A stretch of DNA of 64,000 nucleotides from Holophagae bacterium (GTDB taxonomy: Bacteria > Acidobacteriota > Holophagae > Acanthopleuribacterales > Acanthopleuribacteraceae). Below are positions 42,501-54,900 of the stretch, in pieces. A program made the position numbers and the translations under genes. The notes under the pieces were generated by a model. That model made no database searches. It saw only the letters and a program-made list of their open reading frames with translations, and was not told where the DNA came from. The stretch lies in contig JAUIFE010000016.1 in NCBI GenBank assembly GCA_030429565.1, positions 124,001 through 188,000 on the forward strand. Reading direction: 5' to 3'. Each line of letters starts with the position of its first letter. Within the stretch, counting starts at the first letter, position 1.

Positions 42501-42935
42501 CCCAACGCCTTTTGCCTGTTGAAACAGTTCCCGCTCAACAGCAGCGGCAAAATCGACCGCGGCGCCTTACCCGCCGTGGACCTTCAGGGTGCGGCCACCG
42601 GCGACGCACCACCTCAGGGTAAAGCCGAGCAAACACTGGCCGCCATTTGGTGTGACGTGCTGGGTTTAGAACAGATCAGCCGTCACGCCAACTTCTTCGA
42701 ACTGGGCGGTAACTCACTGCTCGTCATTCGCGTGAACGGCCTGTTGCGCGAACGCTGTCAGGTCGAGCTGACCACGCGCTTGTTCTTCACCTGCGGCGAC
42801 TTGGCCGAACTGGCCGAGCACCTCGACCACACATGGCAAAACGCAAGCGACAACCAAGAAACGCTGAACGACCTGTTCGACATGCTCGACGGCATGAGCG
42901 ACAACGAAGCCTTGGCTTTAAGCACCGACACTTAA
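36540..42935 (+). CDS. Non-ribosomal peptide synthetase (C-A-T / C-A-T)
   Basis: 2131 residues, starting at GTG 36540 with an AGGAG site that overlaps the upstream stop region. The first C domain starts at residue 13 with YPLSPLQQG and has HH146-147, typical of domains that accept a D-residue, matching the upstream E domain. A1 is about 470-950 with code D-A-W-V-V-A-A-V-G. This is near the phenylalanine code, but V278 and G331 differ, so another aromatic or bulky residue is possible. T1 has GGHS (Ser999). C2 has HH1187-1188. A2 is about 1514-2010 with code D-V-E-D-I-G-A-I-A. Acidic residues at 239 and 278 suggest an amine-bearing substrate such as Dab, Orn or Lys. T2 has the variant GGNS (Ser2059, attachment Ser intact). 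The protein ends about 45 residues after the carrier, with an acidic tail and no release domain, so it hands over to the next synthetase. Confidence 0.95.
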   Translation: MTGFNRKNIADIYPLSPLQQGLLFESIHAPGEGLYVEQFHFRLRGGWSIAALQQAWQTVLDRHPILRTGFVWEGLKQPMQVVHRQLSLPWETLDWRGKSPEQQAQDTRELLASERRLGFVLTQAPLMKLTLIQLGPQQWDLIWSHHHLLLDGWSVSLLLDEVVQLAGGTAVDQLPARPPYRNYIQWHKSRNPAEAQAFWKSYLADAPGAPPLPFGKHPLSGPQQHREHVFSLDPSESSKLEHWAKSRRITQNTVFQGIWALLLARHANLDRVVFGTTASGRIPEIPSIEKMIGLFINTLPVVVDCQPDQTVAAFLNRLQEEQRHMRAYEDTPLADARAAAGISGAEAMFNSLQVFENFPGGNDATTAPDADTPRIDTVEVIERVGYPLSLVAGPGKQTRIRLIYDGRLYDDGAVNLLERQLRRLLATFTADNGAETPLRDLSLLDPVTAAQLKTDWHADRDPAVEATATMHGRFADIAARFPDADALLGRDGRLSYRELDQLSNRLANRLREQGVTRETPVALMMERGFTRVVAALAVWKAGGFWTSLNPADSAERRRTLLDQVGVSLILTDVAHPGDDQCTVWNWPTFDALQRAVADASDQTPSAGAQSTDLAYLIFTSGSTGEPKGVCCPHRGGVILAQNQQHAFLLDQQTRVLQFANFTFDACVWELCLSLLNGGALVTPDAEMILSGPPLHEQLQVWQVTDMVLPPSVAAVTPSDDLPALRHMVSAGESCSADLARRWQTGRSYFNAYGLTETAVGATLQRFDETSGDTVVPIGRAMGHFNMYLLDARRQPVAPGEIGELWLAGDGLARGYLDQPERTSERFFDDPFAARPGTRMFRTGDMARWNARGEAVFLGRNDHQVKIRGFRVELDAVRAVLDNHPAVNDSLIRVVDQNLVAYVLCDADDRDLAFTLKQFLEARLPKYMVPGHFLFLKAFPLNRSGKVDVAQLPLPDTSGTGVARTPQNPIEEIVLGQAAAVLERSELTLNANFFDAGGHSLKATQLLGRLRKHLDVDLPISAVFQTNNLWELAQTIADSRRRKRAPIVALDRTRDLPTSLSQKRLWFLDHFAPGNPAYNMPLVHRWRGDLDADLLQQALGRVVARHHALRSGFSAENGEPRVSLLEQVQVPTTHGDLRQVPRGERETRLQAQIEAAILAPFDLSQAPLLRLEIVRVDEREWVAVLTVHHIVSDGWSTGILLREWCQAYNALQLQQTPDWAPLPLHFTDFAAWQAQHLAGDGLAESLAFQKHYLGEPKLLRLPTDFPRPEVQTSAGAHFALTLDPARTARVRRFAREHGATLFITLLSVFEALMARYAGQGDFCVGTPIAGRDQQETEAMIGFFVNTLVLRARVAADTHFSDLVAANRRDFLAALDHAHLPFDQLVDELAPARDLAHHPIYQVMFNLQNTLDEPGASAWNGLVPVPQPYDFKIAQVDLCLDLYDAGDQILGHFEYNTDLFAETTIAHLADWWLQLLDSALDQPKTPIVYLPMLSDSTRQRMLRDWNQTQTTLAPPLHRVIEQRVAEQPQRIALVDGADSVTYAALNQAANRLARLLQAQGVQAGTPVGLNLPRGKNYAVAVLALFKLGALMVPLDAGFPHDRLAFMVADAGIGLLLTDTAQDTAYAGDQVVRLTCADWETQSASHPADNLDAGFDSAHPAMLIFTSGSTGRPKGVAVPHRALDNFCADVPTIFALNADDRVLHFASISFDVSLEELLPPLCLGARVVFRNEALLQSFNQLDAFIAEHQLTVLDLPTAFWYDWVNHLSSTKRGVPTSLRLMIVGGEKVPPEALAAWQRLPGAEQVRWLQAYGPSETTIASTYYHARPDRDLAELPIGKPMANTEIYLLDAHLEPVPVGVPGEIYIGGRALALGYRGRPGLTAAAFVPHPFSQTPGARLYRTGDRARYLEDGNLVFVGRADHQVKIRGFRVELNEIAAVLRGHHAVDDAVVVVQGTHNPNLVAYVQSATLTDADQAELRADLAGHLPHYMVPNAFCLLKQFPLNSSGKIDRGALPAVDLQGAATGDAPPQGKAEQTLAAIWCDVLGLEQISRHANFFELGGNSLLVIRVNGLLRERCQVELTTRLFFTCGDLAELAEHLDHTWQNASDNQETLNDLFDMLDGMSDNEALALSTDT

Positions 42936-42945
42936 GAGGACCCCC

Positions 42946-45900
42946 ATGAAGCAACTAATCGATCGTTACCGAACCCTATCGCCCGAGAAACGGGTGTTGC
43001 TGGCCAAAATGCTGCGCGACAAGAACATGGACCCTCTCGCCCTTTTGCCGGTCCTCGCGCGTGACCCTGCTCAACCGACCCCGCTCTCCTTCGCGCAAGA
43101 ACGCCTGTGGTTCGTCAGCCGCATGAACCCCGAGGCGGGCACCTACAACATGCCGCTCGCGATTGAGCTGCGGGGCACGCTGGATACGGAGCGGTTAGCC
43201 GCGGCCGTGGACGGGTTAATCGCGCGCTACGACTTGTTGCGCACCCTGTTCACCGAACAGGACGGCAAACCACGGCAAACCATCGTCGCCGCGCAGCCCG
43301 GTCACCTGATCACGGTCGATCTGAGCGCGATCACGGCCGCGAAACGCGACCAAGCGCTGCGTGAAGCCGTTCACGCCGGCGCTACCGAGGCCTTCGCCTT
43401 GGACACCGCGCCCCCCGTTCGCTTCCGCCTCTACCGCGCCGGCACCGACCACCACGTTTTCCAAATGTGTGTGCATCACATTCTATTGGACGGTCAATCG
43501 TTGGACCACCTGTGGTCCGAACTGATGACGGCCTATTTCCAACCGGGCACGCCCGCCGCCGCACCCACCTTGCACTACGCCGATTACTGCGTGTGGCAAC
43601 GGGAACTGTTGGATGACGCCGCCATGGCCGAACAACTGCGTTGGTGGGACCAAGCCCTGCGCGACGGCCTGCCGCTGTTGGCGTTGCCGCTAGACTACCC
43701 GCGTCCCAAACAACCCAGCGGTCAAGGCGCCCACACCGCCGTCCAGTTAACGCCCGCGCTCGCCGCCGCCTTACGCGCGCTCGCCGCCCAGCACAAAACA
43801 ACGGTGTTCACCCTGTGCCTTGCCGCGTTTCAGGCTTTTTTGTACCGCCTGACCGGCAGCACCGATTTCAACGTGGGCACGGTCATATCCGGTCGCCACA
43901 AGGCTGAAGTTCGCGACATGCCCGGCCTGTTCCTCAACAGCCTGGCCCTACGCGCGCGCCTTGCCGCCGACCAATCCTTCGCCGATTACCTGGCCGAAAC
44001 GCGCGATTGGGTACAACGGGCCTTCGCCCACGCCGAGGTTCCCTTCGAGCAGGTTGTGCGCCGCGTCCTGCCGCACCGCGATCACAACCATCCCCCCTTG
44101 TTTCAAGTGTGTTTCTCGCACCACGCCGAAGCCGCCCCCAGCCAAGCAGCGACCGACGACCCCAACCACAACGGCTTACAGGTCGCCGCCTTCGATCAAC
44201 AAAGCGAAGTCGCCAAATTCGACCTCACCCTCGAAGTCGAGGAGATCGGTGCGCAAATGACCGTCGTGTTTCAATACGCGGCCGATCTGTTCCACGCTAC
44301 AACCATGCACACCTGGTTGGCGCATTTCACCCGCCTGCTCGAAAACGCCGTCAGCCGACCCGCCACACCGATTGCGCGATTGGCGCTGTTCAGCGAATCA
44401 CCGAATCGCGCCGACGACGAGCGCGCCGCCGTGACCGAAGAAACACTGGTGACGCAACGTTTTGCCGAACTGGTACAACGCCGGCCCAATGCCGTCGCCC
44501 TAACCCAGGGCACCCAAAACCTGACGTACGCCGAATTAGACGAACAAGCACGGCGGCTGGCGTGGTCGCTCCAAGCGCACGGCCTCGGCCCGGAAAAAGT
44601 GCTGGCGATCTGCCTGCCGCGAACCCCCTTCATTTGGGTCGCGATGCTGGCCTGTTACCGCATCGGCGCCGCCTTCGTTTGCATCGACCCCCTCTATCCG
44701 GCCGCGCGCAAACGCGCCATTCTCGATAGCGCCGAAGCCGGCTTGTTGCTCACCGAGGACGGCTTAATCGACGCCGCCGCCGCGCAGCCGGTTTTGTCGT
44801 TAAACGATGCGCGTCGCGCCATGACCGCAAGCCCTGCCGGCAACCCACCCGCCGCGCCCTTGACCGGCGACGAACTGGCCTATTTAATTTGCACCTCGGG
44901 CACCACCGGCCGCCCCAAAAGTGTGATGTTGCACCACCACGGCCTCGCCAACCTGGTCACCGCCCAACAAAAACTGTTCGACGTCGGCCCGGGAGACCGC
45001 GTGCTGCAGTTCGCGTCGACCAGTTTCGATGCCTCGGTTTGGGAAACGGCCATGGCCCTGTTCACCGGCGCCACCCTGGTGTTGCCCGATCAGGACGCAC
45101 TGCTCACGGGCGATGTGCTCTTGGACACCCTGCGCACACAGCGCATTACCATCGCCACCCTGCCGCCTTCGGTGTTAACCGGTCTCCAACCCGGCGCCTT
45201 ACCCGAGTTCCGGGTTTTGGTATCGGCCGGCGAACGTTGCCCGCGCGAAATTGTCGCCGCCTGGTCGACCGGCCGCCGTTTCTTCAACGCCTACGGGCCC
45301 TCGGAAACCACCGTTTGTGCCACCGCCGTCGTTTGCGACGGCAGCGAACCCAACCCACCCATTGGCGAGCCTATCCACAACACCCAGGTCTACATTCTCG
45401 ACCAACATTTTCAACCCGTGCCGCGTGGGGTCATCGGCGAACTGTTCGTCGCCGGCCCGGCCGTTGGTCGCGGTTACCGCAACATGCCCCGGCTCACGGC
45501 TGAAAAATTCATCGTCAATCCCTTTGGTCCTGGTCGCCTTTACCGCACCGGCGACTTGGTACGTCGCGATGTCGCCGGCCGGCTGCTGTTCGTTGGTCGC
45601 GCCGATCACCAGGTGAAACTGCGCGGCTTTCGCTTGGAGCTCGGCGAAATCGAAGCCCATTTGCACGAACTGGCGGGCGTCAGCGCCGCCGTCGCCCACG
45701 TCGCCACCACCGCCACCGGCCCCGCGCTGGTCGCCCACGTCATCGTGGAAGACGAAGTCGCGTTCGACAGTGCCGCCGCCCGCGAAACACTGCGCGGCCA
45801 ATTGCCGGCTCACGCCGTGCCGAGCGTGATCGCCACGGTTCGCGAGATCCCCAAAACACCCAACGGGAAAATCGATTACGCCGCCTTGCCGCTGCCCGAC

Positions 45901-48900
45901 CAGAACAACGCGGTTCAGGGTCGCAGCCAACCCGCCAACCCGCGCGAAGCACAATTGGCACCGATTTTCGCCGCCACGCTGCAACGCGACCAAGTCGGCA
46001 TGGACGACGACTTTTTCGCCATGGGCGGCCACAGCTTGTTGGTCACCCAACTGCTGAGCCGTTTGCAACAACAGCTCGATCTCAGCCTATCCCTCGCCGA
46101 TTTCTTCGCCAATCCCAGCGTCGCCCAGTTGGCTGAACTCTGGCGCCTGCAAAGCGAAACCGCAAGCAAGCCGCAAACGGCGGCCGGCGCCGTCACCGCC
46201 GTGGACCGCACCGCACCGATTCCCGCCAGTTTCGCGCAGCGCCGCATGTGGTTCCTGCAGCAATTCGATCCCGAGGACAGCGCGCTGATGATGCCGTTGC
46301 TGCTCAATTTAGAAGGTCGTTTGGACGCAACGCGGCTGGCACAAGCCTTTGAGCGCCTGGTCCATCGCCACGAAATCTTGCGCACCCGTCTGGTCGCCCA
46401 CAACGGCGAACCCATGCAAGTCATCGACCCGGCCGGGCTGGTCACCGTACCCTTTATCGATCTCAGTGACCGCGACGGCATCGCCGCCCAAGCCGCCCTG
46501 GAAACCCAACTCGCCGAATGGCTCAACCGCGCCATCGATCTCGCCGTCGGTCCCCTCTGCAGTGCCCGCATCTTCCGGCTCGGTGTCGATTACCATGTGT
46601 TTGCCGTCAAGATGCACCACGTCGTTTCCGACGGCTGGTCGATCGGCCTCATGCAGCGCGAACTGGCGTCCCTGTACGCCGATGCCACACCGCGACCGGC
46701 GCCCACGCTGCAATACGCCGATTACGCGGCCTGGCAACGCAGCCACATCGGCGACGCCGTGTTGGCCCGCCAAACCGAATACTGGCAAAAACAGTTGGCC
46801 GATCCGCCCAAACTCGACATGCCCAGCGATTTCCCGCGTCGGCCCGGCATGGCCCATCGCGGCGGCGCCTTACCCGTCCGCCTCGAACCAGACGTGAGCA
46901 ACGCATTGCGCCGCCTGGCCCGTGCCGAGGGCGTGACGTCGTTTACCGCGCTGCTCTGTGCCTACCACCTCGTGTTGCGCCTTTTCACCGGCCAGACCCG
47001 TCACTTTATCGGCACCGCCGCCGCCGGTCGCGACCACCGCGATAGCGCCGACATGCTCGGCGTCTTTATTAACACACTGGTCCTCAACGTCGCCGGCCGC
47101 GCCGATACGCGCGTACGTGACTTGCTGCGCCAGGTCCGCGACACCGTCGTTGCCGCGCAGAGCCACGCCGATATTCCCTTCGATCAATTGGTCGAAGTGC
47201 TGGCACCCGAACGCGACCTCGACAGTAACCCGCTGTATCAAGCCATGTTCGGTCTGCAAAACACACCGACCCTCGACGCCGAATTCCGAATTGGCGACAG
47301 TTTGGCCTATCACCGCGGTTTTGCAATCAAGGACGTTCAAGTCGAAGTCAGCCTCGATCTGTTCGACACCGGCGAAACCGTGGTCGGCACGCTCGAATAC
47401 AGCGCTTCCCTGTTTAAAGAAAGCACCATGGCGCGTTTCTTGGCCGTGTTCCAACACACCGTGGCGCAAATGGCCGCCAACCCCGACGCCGCCCTCGCCG
47501 AGCTCACGCTATTACCCGCTGAAGAAACCCAACTGCAAGTGAAACGCTGGAACAAGACCGCGAGCGCGCCGCCGACAGTTCAGTCCCTGCACCAAGCCTT
47601 TGAGCAACAAGTCTTGCGCAACGGCGATGCCGTTGCCGTCGCCATGGCCGACGAAACCTGGTCGTATCGCGACCTCAACACCACCGCCAACCGCATCGCC
47701 CACCGCTTGATTGCAGCGGGCGTGCGCTGCGAACAGCCGATTCCCCTGTGTGCCCGACGTTCACCGGCCTATCTTGCCGCGCTGATCGGCATCGCCAAAG
47801 CCGGTGCGGTCTATGTACCGCTCGACCCAGCCCTACCCGCCGAACGCCTGCGTCACATGTGCACCGCCGTTGGTGCCGAATGGGTACTCACCGACGCCGC
47901 GAGCCGGTCGCAAGTGCCGGCGGAAACACCGTCCTGGGTGCTGGAGGAAATCCTCGCCGACACCGACTTACCCGACCACAACCCGCAACGTCCCGTCCAC
48001 GACCGCCAACTCGCCTACATTTTGTTCACATCCGGCTCGACCGGCCGGCCCAAAGGCGTTTTGCTCGAGCAGCGCGGCGTCGTTAACCACAAATTCGCCA
48101 TGATCGCGCAGCTCGGCCTGTGCGCCGGCGAGAGTCTGGCCCAAACCGCCGCCCCCAGCTTCGACATCTCCATTTGGCAGTTTTGGACCGCCCTGCTCGT
48201 CGGCGGCACCACCCGCATCGTACCCAGCGACATCGTGCGCGATCCACGCGCTCTGCTCAACCACCTCGGCCGCTACCCCGTCCACCTGCTCCAACTCGTG
48301 CCCTCCATGATCACCGCCATGTTGCGCGAGATCGAGGAAGACGTTCGCTTAGCAGACGGCCTCGACAACGGCGTCCTGCGTTGGATGATTCCCACCGGTG
48401 AAGCGCTCCCCACCGAGGCTGTTGCGCTTTGGTTCAAACGCTTCCAAAAGATTCCCTTACTCAACGCCTACGGGCCGGCCGAATGCTCCGACGACGTGCT
48501 GCTGGCCGTACTCGACCAAAACTTGGACGCCGACCAGGAAACCCCCATCGGTTTTCCGATCAACAACATGCGCGCCTATTTGCTCGCCCCCGACAGCCTC
48601 CAACCCGTGCCCATCGGCGCAGTCGGCGAACTATTCATCGGCGGCATCGGCGTGGGCCGTGGCTACCATGGCCAGTCGGCCCGGACTGCCGCCAGTTTTA
48701 TACCCGATCCCTACGCCGACGAAGCCGGCGCCCGTTTGTACCGCTCCGGCGACTTGGCCTACCGTCGCGAGGACGGCAACCTCGTTTTTGTCGGCCGCGC
48801 CGATCACCAGGTCAAAATTCGCGGGTACCGCATCGAGTTGGGTGAAATCGAATCGGTTTTACTGGCCAGGAACGAGGTCGCCGAAGCCGTTGTCGTCGTC

Positions 48901-51900
48901 CACGGGGACGGCGCTTCAGCCCGCTTGGCCGCCTATGTGTGCGGTCGCGATCTCGATAGGGACGCGCTGCGTGCCGAACTGCGCGACCGGTTGCCCGCCT
49001 ACATGGTGCCCAGCTACCTGACCGTCCTTACGCAATTCCCCCGTTTACCCAACGGCAAACTCAATCGCCACGCCTTGCCCGAACCCGAAGTCGCCGTCAA
49101 ACGCACCGTCGTCGCGCCGCGCAACGCGATCGAACGTGCGCTTGCCGATTGCTGGTCGCAGCTTTTGGATAACCCCGCCATTTCGATTGACGATAATTTC
49201 TTCGATCTCGGCGGCCACTCGCTGTTGGCCATGCGCGTGCTTGGCGCCGTGCGCAGCCGGTTCCAGCGCGAACTGAGCTTGCGCACGCTATTCGAACAAC
49301 CCACCATTCGCCAATTGGCGGCTCTCCTGCAACAAGAAAACCAAGGGGGCGGGCCCGCCGCCGTGCCCGTTCCGCCACGACCCGCGCACGGTCGCCTGCC
49401 GCTGTCCTTCACCCAGGAACGCCTTTGGTTCCTCGAACAAATCGAACCCGGCACCGCCGCCTACAACATTCCCTACGCACTGCGCCTGCACGGCCCGCTC
49501 GATGTCGCCGCGCTCGAAACCGCCTTCACCGTGCTCATCGCACAACAGGAACTGCTGCGCACCCGTTTCGGCCGCGAGCAGGGTCGACCGTACCAAGAAG
49601 TACTGCCGCCGCACCCTTTCACGCTGACCGTCGATGAGAAACCCGCCGATCGCGACGCCGCCTCGTTAAGCGCCGATTACGCCGCACGCGGTTTCGATCT
49701 CACCGCCGAACCCGCTTGGCGCGCCGGCTTGGTGCGCGATTCCGATCACAGCCACCTGTTGCTAATGAACTTTCACCACATCATTTTTGACGGCTGGTCG
49801 AGTAACCTGTTGTTGGGCGGTTTGTTCGACGCCTACGGCCGCGCCGCCGCTGGAGAAACGCCGCAACTTGAAACGCTGCCGCTCCAGTTCGCCGACCTCG
49901 CCCTGCAACAGCAGGCTTGGGCCCAAACCGGCGCACTCACCAAACAGCTCGATTTCTGGCGTGCACAGCTTGCCGACGCCCCCGGGCTGCTGCCGTTGCC
50001 ATGGGATAAACCACGTCCCGCACTGCAGCGCTTCCGCGGCCGCGACCTGAGTTTCCAGCTTTCACCCGAACAACGCGACGGCATGGCCGATTTGGCCCGG
50101 CAGGAACGCGCCACGCTGTTTATGGTGGGTTTGGCGCTGTTCCAACTGCAAATGGCGCGCAACGCCCGCCGCCGCGATATTTGTGTCGGGACGCCCATCG
50201 CCGGCCGCGAACATCCCGCCGGCCAAGCGCTGATCGGCCCCTTTATCAACACACTCGTGCTGCGCAGCCAGGTCGACGAAACCCGTTCGTTCCGGGAATT
50301 TTTGGCCACAGTGCGCGACACCAGCCTGCGTGCCTTCGCCCATGCCGAAACACCCTTTGAACGCATTGTCGACGCCCTGGCCGTCCCGCGTGACATGAGC
50401 CACAGCCCGCTGTTCCAAGTCATGTTCAGTTACCTCGCCGAAGAAAACGAAGACAACGCGCCGGCGGCCGTCACCGACACCGATGATCGTTTGCAGTTAG
50501 CGCCGTTGGACGTGGCCCTCGACGTGGCCAAATTCGACCTGACGCTTCAGCTCGCCGACCATGACGGCGGTCTCATCGCCTCGCTCGAATACAATCGCGA
50601 CCTGTTTGAAGCGCACACCGTGGCGCGCTTGGCCGCCGAGTACCGCGATTTGGTCACCGCCGTCCTGGCCCATCCCGACCGACCGATGGCCGCCTTGGCC
50701 GGACAAATCGAAACAGACGCCGCCCTCACCCAAGCACGGGGACCGCGTTTGCCGCGACCGGCAACGGCCGAACGCTGTTTACCCGAAGCCTTGCGTGCCG
50801 TCGCCCTCGCTCACCCCGAACAAACCGCGTTGATCTACGGTGAAACACGTGTTTTGTTCGCCGACCTTTACCGCGAGGTTGACCAAACCGCCGCGCGTTT
50901 ACAACAGCTCGGCGTCGCACGCGGTGACGTCGTCGCCTTGCACTTGCCGCGCGAACGCCGTTTCTTTAGCGCCCTGCTCGCCTGTTGGCGTTTGGGGGCG
51001 GCCTACCTGCCGCTAAACCCCGAATTACCGAGCGCCCGCCGCTGTCAAATGCTGCAACAAGGTCGGGTGAAGGTCGTCATCCAAAGCGACCAAACTGATT
51101 TAGACAGCCTCCTAACCCACGATGTGGCCAACCTCAACCTAAACCAAATCGAGCCCATCGACCCCGTTTTGACGGCACCTAACCGGCCGACCGATCCTGA
51201 GGCAATTGCCTACATTCTGTTCACCTCCGGCTCAACCGGCCAACCCAAAGCCGTAAGCGTTCCATTCCGGGCACTGAACGCCCACGCGCACGCCATGGCC
51301 GAGCACTTCAACTTGCACGCCGGCGACCGCGTGCTCCAATTCGCGGCAATGAACTTCGACGTACTGGCCGAAGAAGTATTCCCGACCTGGCTGGTAGGCG
51401 CGGCGGTTTGCCCCCTGGAACTGCCCGCCGTCGACGGCCTCGCCGGTTTCCACGATTACCTGACGCGCCAGGCCGTGTCCGTGCTGAACTTGCCCTCCTC
51501 GTTTTGGACGGAGTGGCTGCGTTGGGCCGCCAACAGCAACCACCGCCCTCCCGCCGCCCTGCGCCTCATGGTCGTCGGCAGCGATATGGCGCCGGCCGGC
51601 GAAGCATTGCGCTGGCGCCAATGGGCGCCGGCCGTTCCGCTCCACAACGCCTACGGCCTGACCGAATCAACCATCACCTGCACGCTGTTCAACGCCGATC
51701 AAACCGAGCAACGCGAAGGCGGTCTGCCGATCGGGCGACCGATTGCGGGCAGTGAAACCTGGGTGCTCGATCCTTGGCTGCGACCCGTCGCGCCCGGCGT
51801 CTTGGGCGAACTCTACCTGGGCGGCGCCTGCTTGGCCGCCGGCTATGTGGCTGACCCGACCCGCACCGCCGAACGTTTTGTGCCGCATCCCTTTGCCGAA

Positions 51901-54900
51901 AAGGCAGGGGCACGCCTGTACCGCACCGGTGATTTGGCCAAGTGGGACGCCGAGGGTCAGTTGGTGCTGGCGGGCCGCGCCGACCATCAAGTCAAAATTC
52001 GCGGCTACCGCGTTGAACTCGGCGAAATCGAAGCCGCCCTGCTCGGCGACGCCGAAGTCGGCGAAGCCGCCGTCTTGGCTGTCGGCCAGGGACGGGAGCT
52101 GCGCCTTGTCGCCTTCGTCGGCGCCATCACCTGCGAACTCGCCGACCTCACCGCGCGCCTGAAGGCCCGCCTCCCCGACTACATGGTGCCCAGACAATGG
52201 CTTGTTCGCGACGCCCTGCCGCGCACCGCCGGTGGCAAAATCGATCGGCGCCGGCTCGAGGTGCCCGCGCCCGCATCCGGTCGCCGCGCCGACACCCGCC
52301 GTGCCGGCGACGAGACCGAAAACCGGCTCGCCCTGATTTGGGCCGAGGTCCTCGGCACAACCGACACGGATGCCGACCTGGCAACCATCGCCGCCGGCTT
52401 GGATGTCGCCGCAAAATTCTTCGAGTTGGGTGGCGACAGCCTCAAAATCCTCGCCCTCCAGCACCACATCGAGGCAACATTTGCACGCCGCATCTCCGTC
52501 GTCGACTTGTTCGAAACCAACACCATCGAAGGTCAAGCGCGCTTGCTGCGCGGCCAAACCGGAACCGCCGCCGAGCCCGCGCCCCAAGCCGCCCGTACCC
52601 TGGCCCCCAATGAACCCATCGCCATCATCGGCATGGCCGGTCGCTTCCCCGAGGCCGACGATATCCAACAGTTTTTGGATAATTTGGCCGCCGCGCGCGA
52701 CAGCGTGCGTCCCATCGAACACGACCGCTTACACTACAGTTCCCAACCGCACCAGCCCTATCAAATCAACGGCCACTTGCGACGAATCGACACCTTCGAT
52801 CACGCCTTCTTCGGTTTGTCGCGCGCCGAGGCCGTCCACATGGAGCCCAACCACCGCTTCGCGCTGGAACTGGCCGCCGCCGCCGTCGAAGACGCCGGTT
52901 ACGGGCTCAAAGCCTTTGCCGGCAGCCGGACCGGCGTGGTCATGAGTGCGCCCGACAATCCCATGTACAGCACCCTCTTCGACGAACTCTCACCCGTCAC
53001 CCTCACCGGAACCACCATTTCCGCGCTCGCCGGTCGCATCGCCTACCTGCTCGACCTGCGCGGACCCGCGACCATGGTCGACACCGCCTGTTCCTCGTCG
53101 TTGACCGCCGTCTACGAAGCCTGCCGCATGTTGCGCGACGGCAGCGTCGACACGGTTTTGGCCGGTGGCTTCAACCTGCAAATCGGGTTCGGTGAACGCG
53201 CCGAAGAAGGCGAAAACCTGGGCGTGATGTCGCTCGAGGGCAAAACGCGTGCCTTTGACGCCGCCGCCGCTGGGACCGGTTCCGGCGAAGGCGCCGCCGT
53301 CTTGCTACTCAAGCCGCTGTCGCGCGCCCTCGCCGACAAGGACCCGATCCACGCCGTCATTCGCGGCATGGCCGCCAACCAGGACGGCGGTCGCTCTAAC
53401 GGGCTCTCGGCACCGTCCGTCGCTGCCCAAGAAGAGGTGCTGCTCGCCGCGTGGCGCGATGCGGCGATTGAACCGAGCCAACTCGGCTACCTGGAAGCCC
53501 ACGGGACCGGCACCCAACTCGGTGATCCCGTCGAATTTCAGGCCCTGACGCGCGCCTTTGCCCGCCGCACCGATGCACGTGATATCTGTGCCTTGGGTTC
53601 CGTCAAAACCAATCTCGGTCACCTCGATTACGCCGCCGGCGTTGCCGGCTTGGTCAAAGCCGTAGGCAGCGTGCAGCGCGGCCGACTGTTCCCCTCGCTC
53701 CACTTCGAAGCCCCTAACCCCATGCTGAACTACGAAGAATCGGCGCTGTACGTCAACACCGAACACCGAGCGTGGCCGGCCGCCAAAGCTGAGCCCTTGG
53801 CCGGGGTTAGCTCATTTGGCATCAGCGGCACCAACGTCCACTTGGTCGTCGGCCAGGCGCCGGCCCTGGTTGAACCCACCACACGCGCCGCCACACCACA
53901 GCTCATCGTCCTCAGCGCTAAGGATCAGGACGGCTTAATCCGGTACCGCCGTCGTGTCGCCGACTGGCTGAGCGACAGCGCTCAAAAACCGGACTTGGCA
54001 ACCTTGGCGCAAACGCTGGCCGCCGGCCGCGATACCTATCCCGTGCGCTGGTGCGTTGTCGTCGACAGCCGCGACGACCTGTTGGCGGCCTTGAAGACAG
54101 CCGGCCCGGATGCCGGCGACTCGGTTGATGCGACGCATTTAGGCCATGCTGCCGATGCCTGGCAACTGACCGCCGACACCCCGCTCACCATCCCCAACGA
54201 CATTGTGCTGCAGGATCCGCGTTTTGCCGCATTTGCCCGCATTTTCAGCGATTCAGGGGCCTTTCCAGCCACCGGACCACGCGTGCTTGCCGCCTGTCTC
54301 GCGCAATTACAGGCCTGGTCTTTGACGCCGCCCGTCTGCCGTTTGATCGGTTTCGACGAATCGGTCGGCAACGCCTTGGTTGCCCGTCTCGGCGGGACAC
54401 TCCAGGCCGAAAACGAGGCCCTTGTTTGGACACCGTCGGAGACGCACATCACCGCCGTCGACGCTCTGGACACCGCCGCGCCGGACCGCCTGTTGCTCCG
54501 CGTCGCCGCCCGGCAAATTGCCGCCGGTGCCGACTGTGACTGGTCCACCTTCTTCGCCAACCAACCTCGTCTTCGCTGCCATGCGCCGACCTATCCCTTC
54601 GCCGCCACCCGCTGCTGGCCCTTGCCCGCCGGCCAACCCAAAACATTCGACTTCGGCGAACCCGTCCGTCGTCAAGTGTGGCTGTACGCCGGCGGCGGCA
54701 CCCAATACGCCGCCATGGGCCGTTTCCTCTTCCAGGAGGAAACCGTCTTCCGTCAATCGATTGAGGACAGCGCCGCCTTTGTTCGCGACCGGTTCGGCCT
54801 CGACCTCATCGACGCCTTGTTCGCCGACGAAACCGAAAGCCAACTCGACCAACCGCTGTGGACCCATTTGGGCGTCGTTGCCGTGCAACTAGCCTTAACC

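Noticed and set aside
2250..51300. Near-identical DNA segments recurring every few kilobases
   Set aside because: They are conserved A-domain cores such as the SGSTG and DHQVK regions, not mobile or regulatory repeats, though they could cause assembly errors.
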